DNA of 64,000 nucleotides from Streptococcus sp. DD13 (GTDB lineage Bacteria > Bacillota > Bacilli > Lactobacillales > Streptococcaceae), in assembly GCF_001578875.1 (NCBI RefSeq), contig NZ_KQ969507.1:78421-142420 (forward strand), written 5' to 3'. Both the position numbers and the translations under genes were made by a program. This document shows, one piece after another, positions 8,982 to 18,800 of the stretch. The notes below the pieces were generated by a model, which was given only the letters and a program-made list of their open reading frames with translations, was not told the origin of the DNA and searched no databases. Position 1 is the first letter of the stretch. Every line of letters begins with the position of its first letter.

Positions 8982-9521
8982 ATGATGGATAGTTTTGATA
9001 AAGGCTGGTTTGTCCTACAGACCTACTCGGGATATGAAAATAAAGTGAAGGAAAACCTGCTCCAACGTGCGCATACATATAATATGCTAGAAAATATTCT
9101 GCGAGTAGAGATTCCGACACAAACCGTCCAAGTTGAGAAGAACGGTCAAACCAAAGAAGTAGAAGAAAATCGCTTTCCAGGTTATGTGCTCGTAGAGATG
9201 GTCATGACCGATGAAGCGTGGTTTGTTGTGCGGAACACCCCCAATGTCACTGGATTTGTTGGCTCTCATGGGAACCGTTCCAAACCAACCCCTCTGTTGG
9301 AAGATGAAATTCGTCAAATCTTGATTTCAATGGGTCAAACTGTTCAAGACTTTAATATTGATGTCAAGGTAGGAGATACTGTCCGAATCATCGATGGAGC
9401 TTTTGCAGACTATACTGGAAAAATCACTGAAATTGACAATAACAAGGTGAAGATGATCATTACCATGTTTGGAAACGATACGGTAGCAGAAGTGAATTTA
9501 AACCAAATCGCTGAACTCTAA
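8982..9521 (+). CDS. nusG: transcription termination/antitermination factor NusG
   Basis: NusG binds RNA polymerase and modulates pausing, termination and transcription-translation coupling. The protein has the N-terminal NGN domain (WFVLQTYSGYENKVKENL, then RFPGYVLVEM and VVRNTPNVTGFVG) and a C-terminal KOW domain with GDTVRIIDGAFADYTGKI. Two adjacent ATG codons (8982 and 8985) are possible; relatives start at the second, giving MDSFDKGW and 178 residues. AAAGGATATAG provides the ribosome site. Its own promoter and a terminator-like hairpin lie upstream, and a large hairpin terminator follows at 9548. Confidence 0.96.
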   Translation: MMDSFDKGWFVLQTYSGYENKVKENLLQRAHTYNMLENILRVEIPTQTVQVEKNGQTKEVEENRFPGYVLVEMVMTDEAWFVVRNTPNVTGFVGSHGNRSKPTPLLEDEIRQILISMGQTVQDFNIDVKVGDTVRIIDGAFADYTGKITEIDNNKVKMIITMFGNDTVAEVNLNQIAEL

Positions 9522-9547
9522 GAATGGAATACCGGAAAATTAAAAAT

Positions 9548-9592
9548 ACCCCAAAAGTTAGACAGAAAAAATCTAACCTTTGGGGTGTTTTT
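9548..9592 (+). terminator. large inverted-repeat terminator after nusG
   Basis: ACCCCAAAAGTTAGA (9548-9562) pairs with TCTAACCTTTGGGGT (9572-9586), 14 of 15 positions, followed by TTTTT. It ends nusG. The long arms could derive from an insertion-sequence end, but nothing else of such an element is present. Confidence 0.8.
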
Positions 9593-9608
9593 GCGATGAA
9601 CTGAAGAA

Positions 9609-9704
9609 ATGGCACTGAACTTCCAGACAGATTACGTGAACTGGCGGACACAGGAACAATCCAGTAGCCGGAAAGCTACTCAGGCTGATTTTGACGCGTT
9701 TTAA
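9609..9704 (+). CDS. 31-residue open frame of unknown nature
   Basis: A short open frame from ATG at 9609 encodes 31 polar residues (MALNFQTDYVNW at the start, ending ADFDAF). There is no good ribosome site and the frame is closed a few codons upstream. The amino-acid mix looks protein-like rather than random, so it may be the remnant of a larger gene cut at the left edge of the type VII block. I do not recognise it; a genuine small protein is the less likely reading. Confidence 0.25.
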   Translation: MALNFQTDYVNWRTQEQSSSRKATQADFDAF

Positions 9705-9713
9705 AAAAAGTAA

Positions 9714-9959
9714 CTAGTAAATAGTTACTTTCATTTTATATATTCGTTTATCCAGAGGATGAAATTGGGGAGCAAACCCATAGTGTTCACAGTAGGCGAG
9801 GTATGCAATGTATTTGTTTCTGTAGTAGGAAAGTACAATCGGGGAGTATAGAGAAAGAAACAATGATAGGGGCGATAAAATGTAGCCCATTATTATGAAC
9901 CAAGATTGGTAATACCAAGGTAATTTGAACTTTGTTTTAGTGAGTATAAAATTTTTCAT
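9714..9959 (-). CDS. small membrane protein, unknown
   Basis: A leftward gene of 81 residues starting at ATG 9959, with AAGGAG nine bases upstream and a TATAAT box on the same strand at 9981-9986. The segment FKLPWYYQSWFIIMGY followed by a long hydrophobic stretch resembles the membrane part of many small Firmicutes proteins of the form 'PWYxxxWFI'; the hydrophobic region (about residues 17-45) could form one or two helices, with a positively charged C-terminal tail. A GTG three codons earlier is the alternative start but lies inside the ribosome site. Function unknown. It points away from the type VII genes and lies between nusG and tRNA-Cys. Confidence 0.6.
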   Translation of the reverse strand: MKNFILTKTKFKLPWYYQSWFIIMGYILSPLSLFLSLYSPIVLSYYRNKYIAYLAYCEHYGFAPQFHPLDKRIYKMKVTIY

Positions 9960-9980
9960 TCTGATCACTCCTTCTAGTGC

Positions 9981-9986
9981 ATTATA
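9981..9986 (-). promoter_or_regulatory. -10 box of the small membrane-protein gene
   Basis: TATAAT on the minus strand, about 22 bases ahead of the 9959 start codon. No -35 at proper spacing was found. Confidence 0.45.
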
Positions 9987-10051
9987 CCATTTTTCAGGAG
10001 AAGGAGGAAAATGTCAAGCAATATCAAAAGAATAAAAATTGAAATCGATGA

Positions 10052-10083
10052 GGGCTCTCAGTTATTGCTGGGGGCCCTTTTTC
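10052..10083 (+). terminator. hairpin terminator
   Basis: GGGCTCTCAG (10052-10061) pairs fully, with two G-T wobbles, with CTGGGGGCCC (10069-10078), followed by TTTTT. No gene ends right before it on this strand, so it may be left over from a displaced gene or insulate the region. Confidence 0.65.
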
Positions 10084-10108
10084 TTTCTTTAACCGAACCA
10101 TCAAACAA

Positions 10109-10134
10109 AAAAGCCCGATTTGACGGGCTTTTTA
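10109..10134. terminator. bidirectional terminator beside tRNA-Cys
   Basis: AAGCCCG (10111-10117) pairs with CGGGCTT (10124-10130), with A-run before and T-run after. On the minus strand it is the terminator of tRNA-Cys. Confidence 0.8.
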
Positions 10135-10166
10135 TTCGGTTAAATCCTGTTAAATCAGGTACAAAA

Positions 10167-10237
10167 AGGCGGTAGACGGATTTGAACCGACGATCAAGCT
10201 TTTGCAGAGCCGTGCCTTACCACTTGGCTATACCGCC
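10167..10237 (-). tRNA. tRNA-Cys (GCA)
   Basis: A 71-base cloverleaf reads on the minus strand. The acceptor stem GGCGGTA pairs with TACCGCC, the anticodon loop CTGCAAA carries anticodon GCA, and the T arm contains GGTTCAAATCC. Discriminator base is T and no CCA is encoded. It stands alone, directed away from the type VII secretion genes that begin 250 bases to its right, and has its own terminator. Confidence 0.95.
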
Positions 10238-10487
10238 ATAACAAAACTTATTCTACCGTAAAATAACTCTTTGGTCAAGATGAAAGTGTAGATGCCAGAT
10301 AGAAATTCTGATTCTTTTTTAAAAAAATGTCCGTGAACTTGGTTTGAATGCGAATAAACTAGTAGAGACAAGTCAAACAGTGGTTTGATGATCATGAATG
10401 ATGGGGACAGCACTATTTTGTAAAGTCTATGAACATTCTGAGAAAATTGCTCTATCCGAAATAAAATATATAAAGGAGATTGACCTT
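10238..10487. other. upstream region of the type VII operon
   Basis: About 250 AT-rich bases between tRNA-Cys and esxA. No open frame with a ribosome site is convincing. A promoter for esxA must lie here, but only weak candidates are visible (for example TTGCTC at 10447 paired with TATAAA at 10469, which would leave almost no leader). Confidence 0.4.
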
Positions 10488-10775
10488 ATGGAAATCAAGT
10501 TAACCCCCGAAGAATTGCGGACATCCGCTGTTCAATACACGCAAGGATCGCAACAAGTTACAGAAGTATTGAACCGATTAACGCAAGAGCAGCAAGTTAT
10601 TCGTGCCAACTGGTCGGGTTCTGCTTTTGATAGTTTTGACAATCAATTTAGCGAGCTAACTCCTAAAATCCAACAGTTTTCTCAATTATTAGAAGACATC
10701 AATACTCAATTGAACAAGGTTGCAAGCATTATTGAGGAAACCGATAGCACTATTGCTTCTCAAATTAATGCGTAA
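10488..10775 (+). CDS. esxA: WXG100 secreted protein EsxA
   Basis: Small helical-hairpin WXG100 protein, the hallmark substrate of type VII secretion and needed for system function in Firmicutes. The 95-residue protein carries the turn motif W-S-G at residues 42-44, flanked by two amphipathic helices, and ends in a charged/polar tail with IIEETDSTIASQ. The start at 10488 is chosen because AAAGGAGATT lies just upstream and it gives the family length; an open frame extends 30 codons further 5' but without a ribosome site. It is the first gene of the esx-esa-ess operon, with esaA starting 58 bases downstream. Confidence 0.95.
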   Translation: MEIKLTPEELRTSAVQYTQGSQQVTEVLNRLTQEQQVIRANWSGSAFDSFDNQFSELTPKIQQFSQLLEDINTQLNKVASIIEETDSTIASQINA

Positions 10776-10833
10776 TAGGATACAGTTGAGGAGGAAGATG
10801 GGGTCTTCCTCTTTTTTGTTAGGGAGATTTAGG

Positions 10834-13800
10834 ATGAAGAGGAAACGAAAGCAATATCTTGTTTATGGACTTGCCGTTCTATTGTTTGCGGTAGTCGGAA
10901 TTGGATTCAATTTAGCTAGTCAAGGACAAGATGACAGGCAACGTGAAGAAAGTCAGCAAGTGAGTACCAAGTTGAATGTTGCCTTGGTCAATGAGGATCT
11001 CCCCTACGTAACGGGTGACGGTCAGAAATATAGCTTGGGGTCTTCCTATGTGAAGGGCTTAGAGCGCAGCGAAGAACATCATTGGCAGGTGGTTTCCAGA
11101 GCGACGGCTGAAAGTGGTCTACGAAATCACGATTACCAACTCATGGTGGTGATTCCCAGCAATTTTTCCTCCAAGATTGCCGATATCAATCAGATGACTG
11201 GGGAGCAAGCGACCATCAGCTACAAAGTCGGTTCAAATGGAAATCCCCAGGTTGAAGTAGTTGCTAATAAAGAAGGAGAGAGGATTGTTGCCAACTTACG
11301 GGCACAACTCGTGGATCTGTACATGGCAAGTATCCTCCAGAACTTACATACCACTCAGCGCAATATGGCTATGTTTAATAAACAACAAGGAGCTCAGTTT
11401 GGTCAGTTTGAGTCGGGTCTGTACCAATCAACCTTGGCCTTTTCACAGGGCTTCCCACATTTATCGGCCTATTCTCAAGCGTCCCGAGACCTGAATCAAC
11501 AGGTGTTGACCTCTGTTACGAGTGTGGAACAGATGCTCCAACGAAACCAGTCTGAACAGGTAAGGACTGGGGAAGGCTTAGCAGAAGTTATCGCTAGTGG
11601 ACAAGGGAGTTCCAGAGATTTTGGTCAGCTCGCATCGACTGTACTAGAGTTAGATACAGAAACGAGCCGGAATGTTTTAGATCGATTGACCCAAGAGATG
11701 CAAGAAAAACAGACCATCCTTTCTCAGGGGCTCGCAAACTTGCGTGAAGACCAAGTAGTGACAGACCTAGATCAGCATACGGAGACGATAAAAACAGGGA
11801 TTATCAAGACTCTCAATGAGAAAATTGGACGTCTAAAACAACAAGTGGAGGATGAAAAGAAGAGGAGTCGGGAGCGTGTAGCGGGGCTAGAAACAGCGGT
11901 CAAGAAGGCGATTGCTCAAGAGTATGGCTTGGATCTAGATGAGAAGGGGGCTTTGGTAGGACAACTGACAGTTTCTCAGTTTGTATCGAAGGTGCAGTCA
12001 GTGGCTAATTTGCAATCTTATAGCGCTGAGCAACTAGGCCGTCAACAACAGGTGCTACAGCATGCTTTGGGCGATCGTTTACCAGACCGTTCAGTGATTG
12101 CCTCTCTCAATGCGACGCTAATGGTAGAAGGAAAGAGTCCTGTATCCACTGTCTTATATGATCATGTAGAGCAGTTTAATCGCTTCGCCTCTGAAAGAGG
12201 AGTTCCGCCTGTCACCTTTAAAGGGGGAAATAAGCTCCTTCAAAGTCTCCAGTCAGCGAATGGTCAGGTTGCCGGTTCAGGAAGTTTTTCCTATACAGTG
12301 ACAGATGGTGGGCTCTTGACACTTCAGACACATCCAAGTACGGGACTGACAGTAGAGAGCGTGACGGTCAATGGGCTTCCCTCCTTAGAGGTGAAAAAAG
12401 AAGAGGTTGTAACGATTCAATACCATTATACAGTCAACCTATCTGCAGGCCAAACCGATTTTGAACTAGGTGTGGACATGAGCGTCAACGGATCGACCAA
12501 GGGGACAAAAACTGAAAAAGTAGATGTATCGAATCTCCAACAAATTGCGAGAGATGCTCTTATCCAGCAACTCCAGGAAACCTATGAAAGTGCCGATTTC
12601 ATGATGGATCTACTAAAGGGACCGGGAGGGCAATTCTCTGTCTTAGAGTTAGAGGAAATAGCCCATCTCTCATTGGATGATTATCTATCAAATCTCATCG
12701 TGCGAATAACCACAGATGCAGGATATGATGGAAACAGTCTCTCCTTGACGACCAGCCTCACGGACCAGATTCAACAATTAGAGCAAGAGCGAGAGCAATT
12801 GGTTCGCGAGTTAGACCAGATGGATCGTGCCAACCAAGATTTGCATCATTCATTGGCAGAAAATACAAATCGGCTAGCGAATATCCGCCTGTTGATGGAC
12901 CGGCTAAACCAAGATACGAGCCAGGCTCAATCTAGCCAGAAAGAACAGGATCGGGCGACAGCCCATCTCTATCATCAGTTACAAAGTCTATTGCAATCAA
13001 CGGCCTCTGCACGCAATAGCTCCAACCAAACAATCGAACTGGTGCAAGGGGTGGACCGGCAGTTCCAAGGATTTCACCAGGCTGTAAAGAAGGTAGAAGA
13101 AGATAGTAGTCGCTTATCTGTGACTGCAGAAACTCTGAAAGTCGCCTTTAATAGTGAATATGAAAAAAGTAAGGACTTTGTTGCTTCTTTTTCGAAAGTA
13201 TTTAACAATGCCTACCATGATGGTGTTGCTAATGATGTTCTCATTCAGTTCCTTTCCAATCCCGTTCGTTCTGAGTCGGAAAGTTTAGATACCGCTACTA
13301 ATAACCGTCGCCCCTTTACCTGGATCCTCTTGTTGGACCTCATATCATTGTTTGTAGGCTATATCTTGGCTATAAGCGGTAGCCATCGAAAGAAAGTGCG
13401 TCAGTTTCAAACAGCCTCCCTGTGGAATGGCGGGACGAGTCTTGTTTTGACAAGAGGAGCAGTCCTTCTTGGGCTTATTATAGGAGCGTTTTCAATGAAT
13501 TCCTTAGCTGTTTCACGATCCTATCTTTCTGCTTGGATCCTGATTGTGATACTGTTTAGTATCGTTCTGGTGCATGGTCATTATCTACTGATCAAAGGAC
13601 TCCAAGTTTATGGTATGGGAGTGTCTTTGCTGGTTTTGATTTCCTATATTTATTTGACCAGTTCATTCGGGACTGCTGGCACAGTGACTGGCCTTTCGGC
13701 TGTATTGAAAAATAGCAATATTCTCCTGTATTTTGAGTCGATCTTGATGGGTTATTTAAACCGATGGCCAGCTGGATTGGGATCCCTTAGTGTCCTCGTA

Positions 13801-13890
13801 GTTCTATCCGTTCTTGTCATCAGCATCACCATCTTTTTCCCAAAGGTCAAAGAAAAATTCTCATTTGGAGAAAGACATGAAAAGAGTTAA
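10834..13890 (+). CDS. esaA: type VII secretion membrane protein EsaA
   Basis: EsaA (YueB family), a large polytopic protein of the type VIIb secretion machine with an extracellular domain that spans the cell wall; the B. subtilis homologue is the SPP1 phage receptor. The 1018-residue protein has an N-terminal membrane helix (about 8-27), a long extracellular region rich in glutamine and coiled coils (about 40-820), and five or six membrane helices at the C-terminus (about 835-1010). ATG at 10834 with AGGGAGATTTAGG is chosen over in-frame upstream codons. Its last 14 bases overlap essA. Confidence 0.93.
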   Translation: MKRKRKQYLVYGLAVLLFAVVGIGFNLASQGQDDRQREESQQVSTKLNVALVNEDLPYVTGDGQKYSLGSSYVKGLERSEEHHWQVVSRATAESGLRNHDYQLMVVIPSNFSSKIADINQMTGEQATISYKVGSNGNPQVEVVANKEGERIVANLRAQLVDLYMASILQNLHTTQRNMAMFNKQQGAQFGQFESGLYQSTLAFSQGFPHLSAYSQASRDLNQQVLTSVTSVEQMLQRNQSEQVRTGEGLAEVIASGQGSSRDFGQLASTVLELDTETSRNVLDRLTQEMQEKQTILSQGLANLREDQVVTDLDQHTETIKTGIIKTLNEKIGRLKQQVEDEKKRSRERVAGLETAVKKAIAQEYGLDLDEKGALVGQLTVSQFVSKVQSVANLQSYSAEQLGRQQQVLQHALGDRLPDRSVIASLNATLMVEGKSPVSTVLYDHVEQFNRFASERGVPPVTFKGGNKLLQSLQSANGQVAGSGSFSYTVTDGGLLTLQTHPSTGLTVESVTVNGLPSLEVKKEEVVTIQYHYTVNLSAGQTDFELGVDMSVNGSTKGTKTEKVDVSNLQQIARDALIQQLQETYESADFMMDLLKGPGGQFSVLELEEIAHLSLDDYLSNLIVRITTDAGYDGNSLSLTTSLTDQIQQLEQEREQLVRELDQMDRANQDLHHSLAENTNRLANIRLLMDRLNQDTSQAQSSQKEQDRATAHLYHQLQSLLQSTASARNSSNQTIELVQGVDRQFQGFHQAVKKVEEDSSRLSVTAETLKVAFNSEYEKSKDFVASFSKVFNNAYHDGVANDVLIQFLSNPVRSESESLDTATNNRRPFTWILLLDLISLFVGYILAISGSHRKKVRQFQTASLWNGGTSLVLTRGAVLLGLIIGAFSMNSLAVSRSYLSAWILIVILFSIVLVHGHYLLIKGLQVYGMGVSLLVLISYIYLTSSFGTAGTVTGLSAVLKNSNILLYFESILMGYLNRWPAGLGSLSVLVVLSVLVISITIFFPKVKEKFSFGERHEKS

Positions 13891-14368
13891 GTTTTTATTG
13901 GTTTGTTTGTTTTTTGGACTAGGGATGCATCAACCGATTCAAGCAGAGGATTATCAGGACAACCGATTAAACATCCCAACCGATCGTATCGGACGAGCAC
14001 CGACCGATGGAATAGGAGATGTGTCTGCAGTAGGAGCCTCTCTTTTTCAGATGACAGATCAACTCAAGCTAAAAACTTACCAAACACAGCGAGAGCTAGG
14101 GGAAAGACAAGGAAAAGACGAGCTATTTCGACGGTCGCTCCCGAAACAAGTAAAATCGACTCGAGAAGACTTGTTTCGGAAAGGAGAAGCAACCGCGCAT
14201 CGTTATACCTCTCATATCGCTTCTCTTCGGGACAGCGAGGGAGCAGATGAATCCCTGGTATGGTGGAGCTATGGACTCCTTCTGGTCGTGTTAATAGGAG
14301 TAGGAATCGGTTTGTCTAAAATATCAACCAGGGTGGGAAGAGTTAAAGGAGCATCGAATGCATATTAA
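13877..14368 (+). CDS. essA: type VII secretion protein EssA
   Basis: EssA, a small membrane component of the Firmicutes type VIIb system. The 163-residue protein starts with a signal-like hydrophobic segment (about 5-22, ending near PIQAED), has a charged extracellular middle part rich in arginine and lysine, and ends with a membrane helix (about 131-152) and a short basic cytoplasmic tail. ATG at 13877 lies within the end of esaA, after GGAGAAAGAC. It overlaps esaB by 11 bases. Size and topology match EssA; sequence conservation in this family is low, so position in the operon is important support. Confidence 0.88.
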   Translation: MKRVKFLLVCLFFGLGMHQPIQAEDYQDNRLNIPTDRIGRAPTDGIGDVSAVGASLFQMTDQLKLKTYQTQRELGERQGKDELFRRSLPKQVKSTREDLFRKGEATAHRYTSHIASLRDSEGADESLVWWSYGLLLVVLIGVGIGLSKISTRVGRVKGASNAY

Positions 14369-14606
14369 TATTACCTTGATGTATCGGGACACAGCGATCG
14401 ACTTACGGATTCCTTTAGAGATTGAAGTTGGGCACCTGATTCGAGAGCTAGCCACTATCTTCCACCTGAAGGTCAATCCCTATAAAGGCCAGTTGAAAGT
14501 GGTAGGCAAAGGACTATTATTGGATGAAGGGAAACGACTGGCAGACTACCCTTTGTCGACAGGGGACCGGATTGAATTGCTGGGGATTGCAGAATGGAGC
14601 AAGTAG
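14358..14606 (+). CDS. esaB: type VII secretion regulator EsaB
   Basis: EsaB (YukD family), an 82-residue ubiquitin-fold cytoplasmic protein required for or regulating type VIIb secretion. The beta-grasp pattern is visible: an N-terminal strand pair (INITLMYRDTAIDLRIP), a helix (VGHLIRELATIF), then strands with GKGLLLDEGKRLADYPLSTGDRIELL, which mirrors the ubiquitin 'L-x-D-x-x-L-x-x-Y-x-I-x-x-G-x' segment. It overlaps the end of essA and is followed by essB after 51 bases. Confidence 0.92.
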   Translation: MHINITLMYRDTAIDLRIPLEIEVGHLIRELATIFHLKVNPYKGQLKVVGKGLLLDEGKRLADYPLSTGDRIELLGIAEWSK

Positions 14607-14657
14607 CGGGCTAAATATTTTTCGAATAAAAGAGATGAGAAGGAAAAGGGAGATGAA

Positions 14658-15887
14658 ATGACAGAAGCGGGAGAGTTGAATGTGTCCTTTGGTGGGACGA
14701 CCTACTGCTATGAGAAGGGAGAAGAGGAATGGAAGGTGCGAATTCCTCGGTCAGAAGTGGCGACTCAGGAAGTGAAACGCTTGCAATTACTGAATTTGCA
14801 ACATCCTCTCTTGTTGGAGCAGAGTGTCTCTTGGGATGAAAAGGAGATCGTTTTTCGCTATGCCCTTGAAACGCATGGTTTAAGCTTAGAGGATGTAAGA
14901 AAAAAATGTTTTTCTGAACAACTGCGGATTGTTTCTAACGTCTTAGATTTGGAAGCCTGCTTTTCCTTGCCGATTACCTTCTTTTTACATCCGGAGACTC
15001 TATTTATCAGTAAGAACGGACTGCTGAAATTATCTTATCGGGGGCTTCCCCATGTGATGCCTCCAAGAGAGATGAATCAGGAGGATTTTCTTCGTCAGGT
15101 AAAGTGTTTTGTGGTAGCAGTTCTTTCGGAAATGGAATATACGGCCCTGTATGAAGGGTCTCTAGAAGTGGCAAAACTGCCAACTTACTTGAATGAAATT
15201 GTGGAAGCACCATCTTCGGAAGAGATTCGCTTCTTGTTGGAGCGAGCCTATCAAGACCAGCTAGCAGAAGAAGCAGAGGAATTCCAACTGGTCTCAAAAA
15301 AACACTACCGACTATATAAATACTCAAGTCTTTGGGCTAGTCTGGCCGCTTGTGCTCTCCTCTTTCCGCTCCTGTACTTTATTTTTTTGCGAACCCCCTA
15401 TTACCAAGCTCTGTTAGATGCAGATACCAGCTTTGTCAAGGAGGATTATTCTGGTTTGGTTACTCAGCTTTCGTTCTTGCAGATTGACGATTTGCCGTAC
15501 ACGCAGCAGTATCAGTTGGCTTACTCGGTCGTAAAGACATTGGATGTGTCAGAAGAGCAACGGGATGTCATCATGCAAAATATCTCAATGAAGTCCAAAC
15601 AACTCTACTTACGGTTTTGGATTGAAATTGGTCGTGAAGACTATGAAGGGGCGCTTGATACAGCGAAACGGTTGGAAGATATTCAATTGATCCTGTATGC
15701 CTTGGATAAGCGGGCGACGCAAGTACGAAAGGATGAGCATTTATCAGGCAAAGAGCGAGAGACATTGATGGATAAACTCCAAAAGGATATTGCGGATTAT
15801 CGCAAGCAATGGCAGGAAGCGACAGCTAGCACTGACAGCAGCGGTACAGGTACTTCGACTACAAGGACACTAGCATCGTCTGATTAG
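14658..15887 (+). CDS. essB: type VII secretion protein EssB
   Basis: EssB (YukC family), a bitopic membrane subunit of the type VIIb machine that contacts EssC. The 409-residue protein has a cytoplasmic N-terminal pseudokinase-like domain (about 1-215), one membrane helix (about 227-247), and an extracellular helical domain. The C-terminal 25 residues are serine/threonine-rich and low complexity (from about 385). ATG at 14658 follows AAAGGGAGATGAA. It lies between esaB and essC with 12 bases to the latter. Confidence 0.93.
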   Translation: MTEAGELNVSFGGTTYCYEKGEEEWKVRIPRSEVATQEVKRLQLLNLQHPLLLEQSVSWDEKEIVFRYALETHGLSLEDVRKKCFSEQLRIVSNVLDLEACFSLPITFFLHPETLFISKNGLLKLSYRGLPHVMPPREMNQEDFLRQVKCFVVAVLSEMEYTALYEGSLEVAKLPTYLNEIVEAPSSEEIRFLLERAYQDQLAEEAEEFQLVSKKHYRLYKYSSLWASLAACALLFPLLYFIFLRTPYYQALLDADTSFVKEDYSGLVTQLSFLQIDDLPYTQQYQLAYSVVKTLDVSEEQRDVIMQNISMKSKQLYLRFWIEIGREDYEGALDTAKRLEDIQLILYALDKRATQVRKDEHLSGKERETLMDKLQKDIADYRKQWQEATASTDSSGTGTSTTRTLASSD

Positions 15888-15899
15888 AAAGGGAAGTAG

Positions 15900-18800
15900 A
15901 TGAAGGGGTTTTTACCGATTTATTATAAGGGCTACAGATATGAACTACTAATAGGTAAAAAGGACCACTACCGTATTGCCGGGGCTGGCCCTTGCGATCT
16001 CCGGCTTTACCAGTTTGAACATGAGCTGGAAGTGACTATTCTTGATGGGAAGTTGCGGACTTTCTATGATGGACAGGAACTAGCTGGAGAGAGGATAACA
16101 ACAGTGAGTTCAGATGTTGTATTCGGTGGTATCCAGACAAGTCAGCGGCGGGTCTTTGATATCGGGGCATTGAAAACTCTTTGGATAGGAGAGGATGACC
16201 GTACAGACTTGTTCTTTCAAAAGAGTGGTTTAGATCTGTTGGTAGAGCGTCAAGAAGGAGGTTGGCGACTTCAGATATTTGCGGGACAGGTCTATCGAAA
16301 CAATCTCGCAGTAAAGGAGTCCGATATCTACTTAACTTTTGGGGATGAACTAGCTTTTGGGAAGGAAAAAATCAAACTGTTTCGTGACGAGTGCCAGATA
16401 TGGGGAGATGGAATTCCAGGGGCCAACTTGTCTAGGCGGTGGGATTCCTGCTATGATCTCTATCCCGGGTTTCCAGATTATCATCGCTCTCCCCGTCTGA
16501 TGTATCAGGGTTCTAAAGAACAGTTCTGTATTACCCGACCCCCTCAGGAAGTTCGGCCTCCGTCTGATGAGTTGCTCAAAATGATGTTGCCTCCGATTGT
16601 CATGATTGGAGTCACTTTGTTGATGGCTGTATTTCAGCCAAGGGGATTATACATTATTGTGACTGTCCTCATGTCTGTGATGACAACTTGCCTTTCCGGA
16701 GTCAATTATGTGCGCAATCGAAAACAGTATAAAAAGGATGTGCAGGAACGGATAGACAACTACCAGTATTATCTTGAGGCTAAGGCGCGTGAATTGCGTC
16801 AGCAGGTCGAGGAATATCGTAAGAGCCAACTCTACCACTATCCTTCCATCGATGAGATCAGAAAGCTGACCAATCGCTATGATCATCGGATCTATGAAAA
16901 AACGTCTCAACAGGTTGATTTTTTACATTACAGGCTAGGGTTGGGGACAGTCCAGCCGCCTTATAGCTTGCGGTATGACCAAATCGAGCGGAGCAAAGAG
17001 TCGGATCATCTTGAAAAAGCGGGTTATCAGCTTTTTCGCAGCTATAGTCAGATAAGCCAGATGCCCGTTGTAGCAAATCTTTTACATGGTCCGGTCGGAT
17101 ATGTTGGCCCTAGAAAACTCGTGATAGAGCAGTTGCAGTTGCTGGTTCATCAGTTAGCCACTTTTCATTCTTACCACGAGGTGCAATTTATCCCCATCAT
17201 ACCTGAGGAAGAGCTGGGCGAGTGGAAGTGGATGCGTTTCTTGCCCCATCTGACCTTAGAAGGAATGAATGTTCGTGGATTGGTTTACAACCAACGAACC
17301 CGAGATCAGATCCTCAATAGCTTGACCCAGATACTCAAGAAACGGCAGGCTCAAGCCTTGGAAGCGAAAAATGGTCAGTCCCCCCTCTTTCGCCCCCACT
17401 ATGTTGTTATCTTAACAGCGGAGGAGTTGGTTATGGACCATATGATCATGGAGTTCTTTAAGGAAGATCCGACAGCGCTTGGCTGTAGCCTTATCGTTGT
17501 CAAGGATGTTCTGTCTTCTCTAGCTGAGAATGTCAAAACAGTGATTTCTATTCGAGATGTAACGACAGGGGAATTGCTGATGGAAGAAGGACACTTGAGA
17601 GAAAAACGATTCAATTTGGACCATTTTCCAGCAGGTTTTGACAAGGAGCAAATTGTTCGAAGATTGGCTCCCCTTCGCCATACGGAAAACTTGAAAAGCT
17701 CGATTCCTGAACGTGTCAGCTTTCTTGAGCTGTATGGTGCTAAGGAGTTATCGGATCTTCAAATCCCAGATCGATGGGAGAATCACGCGCCGCACAAGAG
17801 TTTGGCCGTTCCGATAGGATGGCGAGGTCCAGGCGACGTTGTAGAACTCAATCTTCATGAGAAGGCCCATGGACCCCATGGATTGATAGCAGGGACGACA
17901 GGGGCTGGGAAATCAGAAGTGATTCAGTCTTATATTTTGTCCTTGGCGGTCAATTTTCACCCACACGATGTGGCCTTTCTGCTCATTGATTATAAGGGAG
18001 GCGGAATGGCCCATCTCTTTAAAGATCTCCCTCATCTCTTAGGGAGCATTACCAACTTAGATGGAGCCCAATCTATGCGGGCTCTGGCCTCAATCCAGGC
18101 TGAATTAAGGCGGAGGCAACGTCTCTTTTCAATGTATGAGGTTAACCACATCAATCAATACCAGAAAAAATACAAACTTGGTCAAGCAACGGAGCCTTTG
18201 CCTCACCTCTTTCTAATCTCGGATGAGTTTGCAGAGCTAAAAGTGAACCAACCTGATTTTATGAAGGAGTTGGTCTCGACCGCCCGGATTGGCCGTTCGC
18301 TTGGGATCCATTTGATCCTTGCAACACAGAAACCCTCTGGGGTTGTGGATGATCAAATTTGGTCAAACTCTCGCTTTAAGTTGGCGCTTAAGGTAGCAGA
18401 TCGGGCAGGCTCACAAGAAATGCTCAAAACTCCCGATGCAGCAACGATTACACAGGCTGGCCGTGCCTATTTACAAGTGGGGAACAATGAAGTTTATGAG
18501 CTCTTTCAGACAGCTTATTCTGGGGCGGACTACCAAGTGGAAAAGGACAAACTGGGGATTGAAGATCATTCTATCTATCGGATTAACGACCTTGGCCAAT
18601 ATGAAATTCTGGGGGAAGATCTGTCAGGGCTTGATCAGGCAGAGGATATCCGAGAAGTACCAACTGAACTAGATGTGATTGTGGCAGAGCTTCGCCATCT
18701 TCACCGAGTAGCAGGAATTGCAGCTCTTCCACAACCGTGGTTGCCTCCGCTAGCAGAAAGAGTCCATTTGGAAGAATTAGATTCGATTTCTCCCGTTCAA

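Noticed and set aside
9548..9592. Insertion-sequence end
   Set aside because: The inverted repeat functions fully as a terminator and no transposase remnant is near.
10167..10237. tRNA-Cys as an attachment site for an integrated element
   Set aside because: No integrase gene and no repeated tRNA end was found on the other side of the type VII block.
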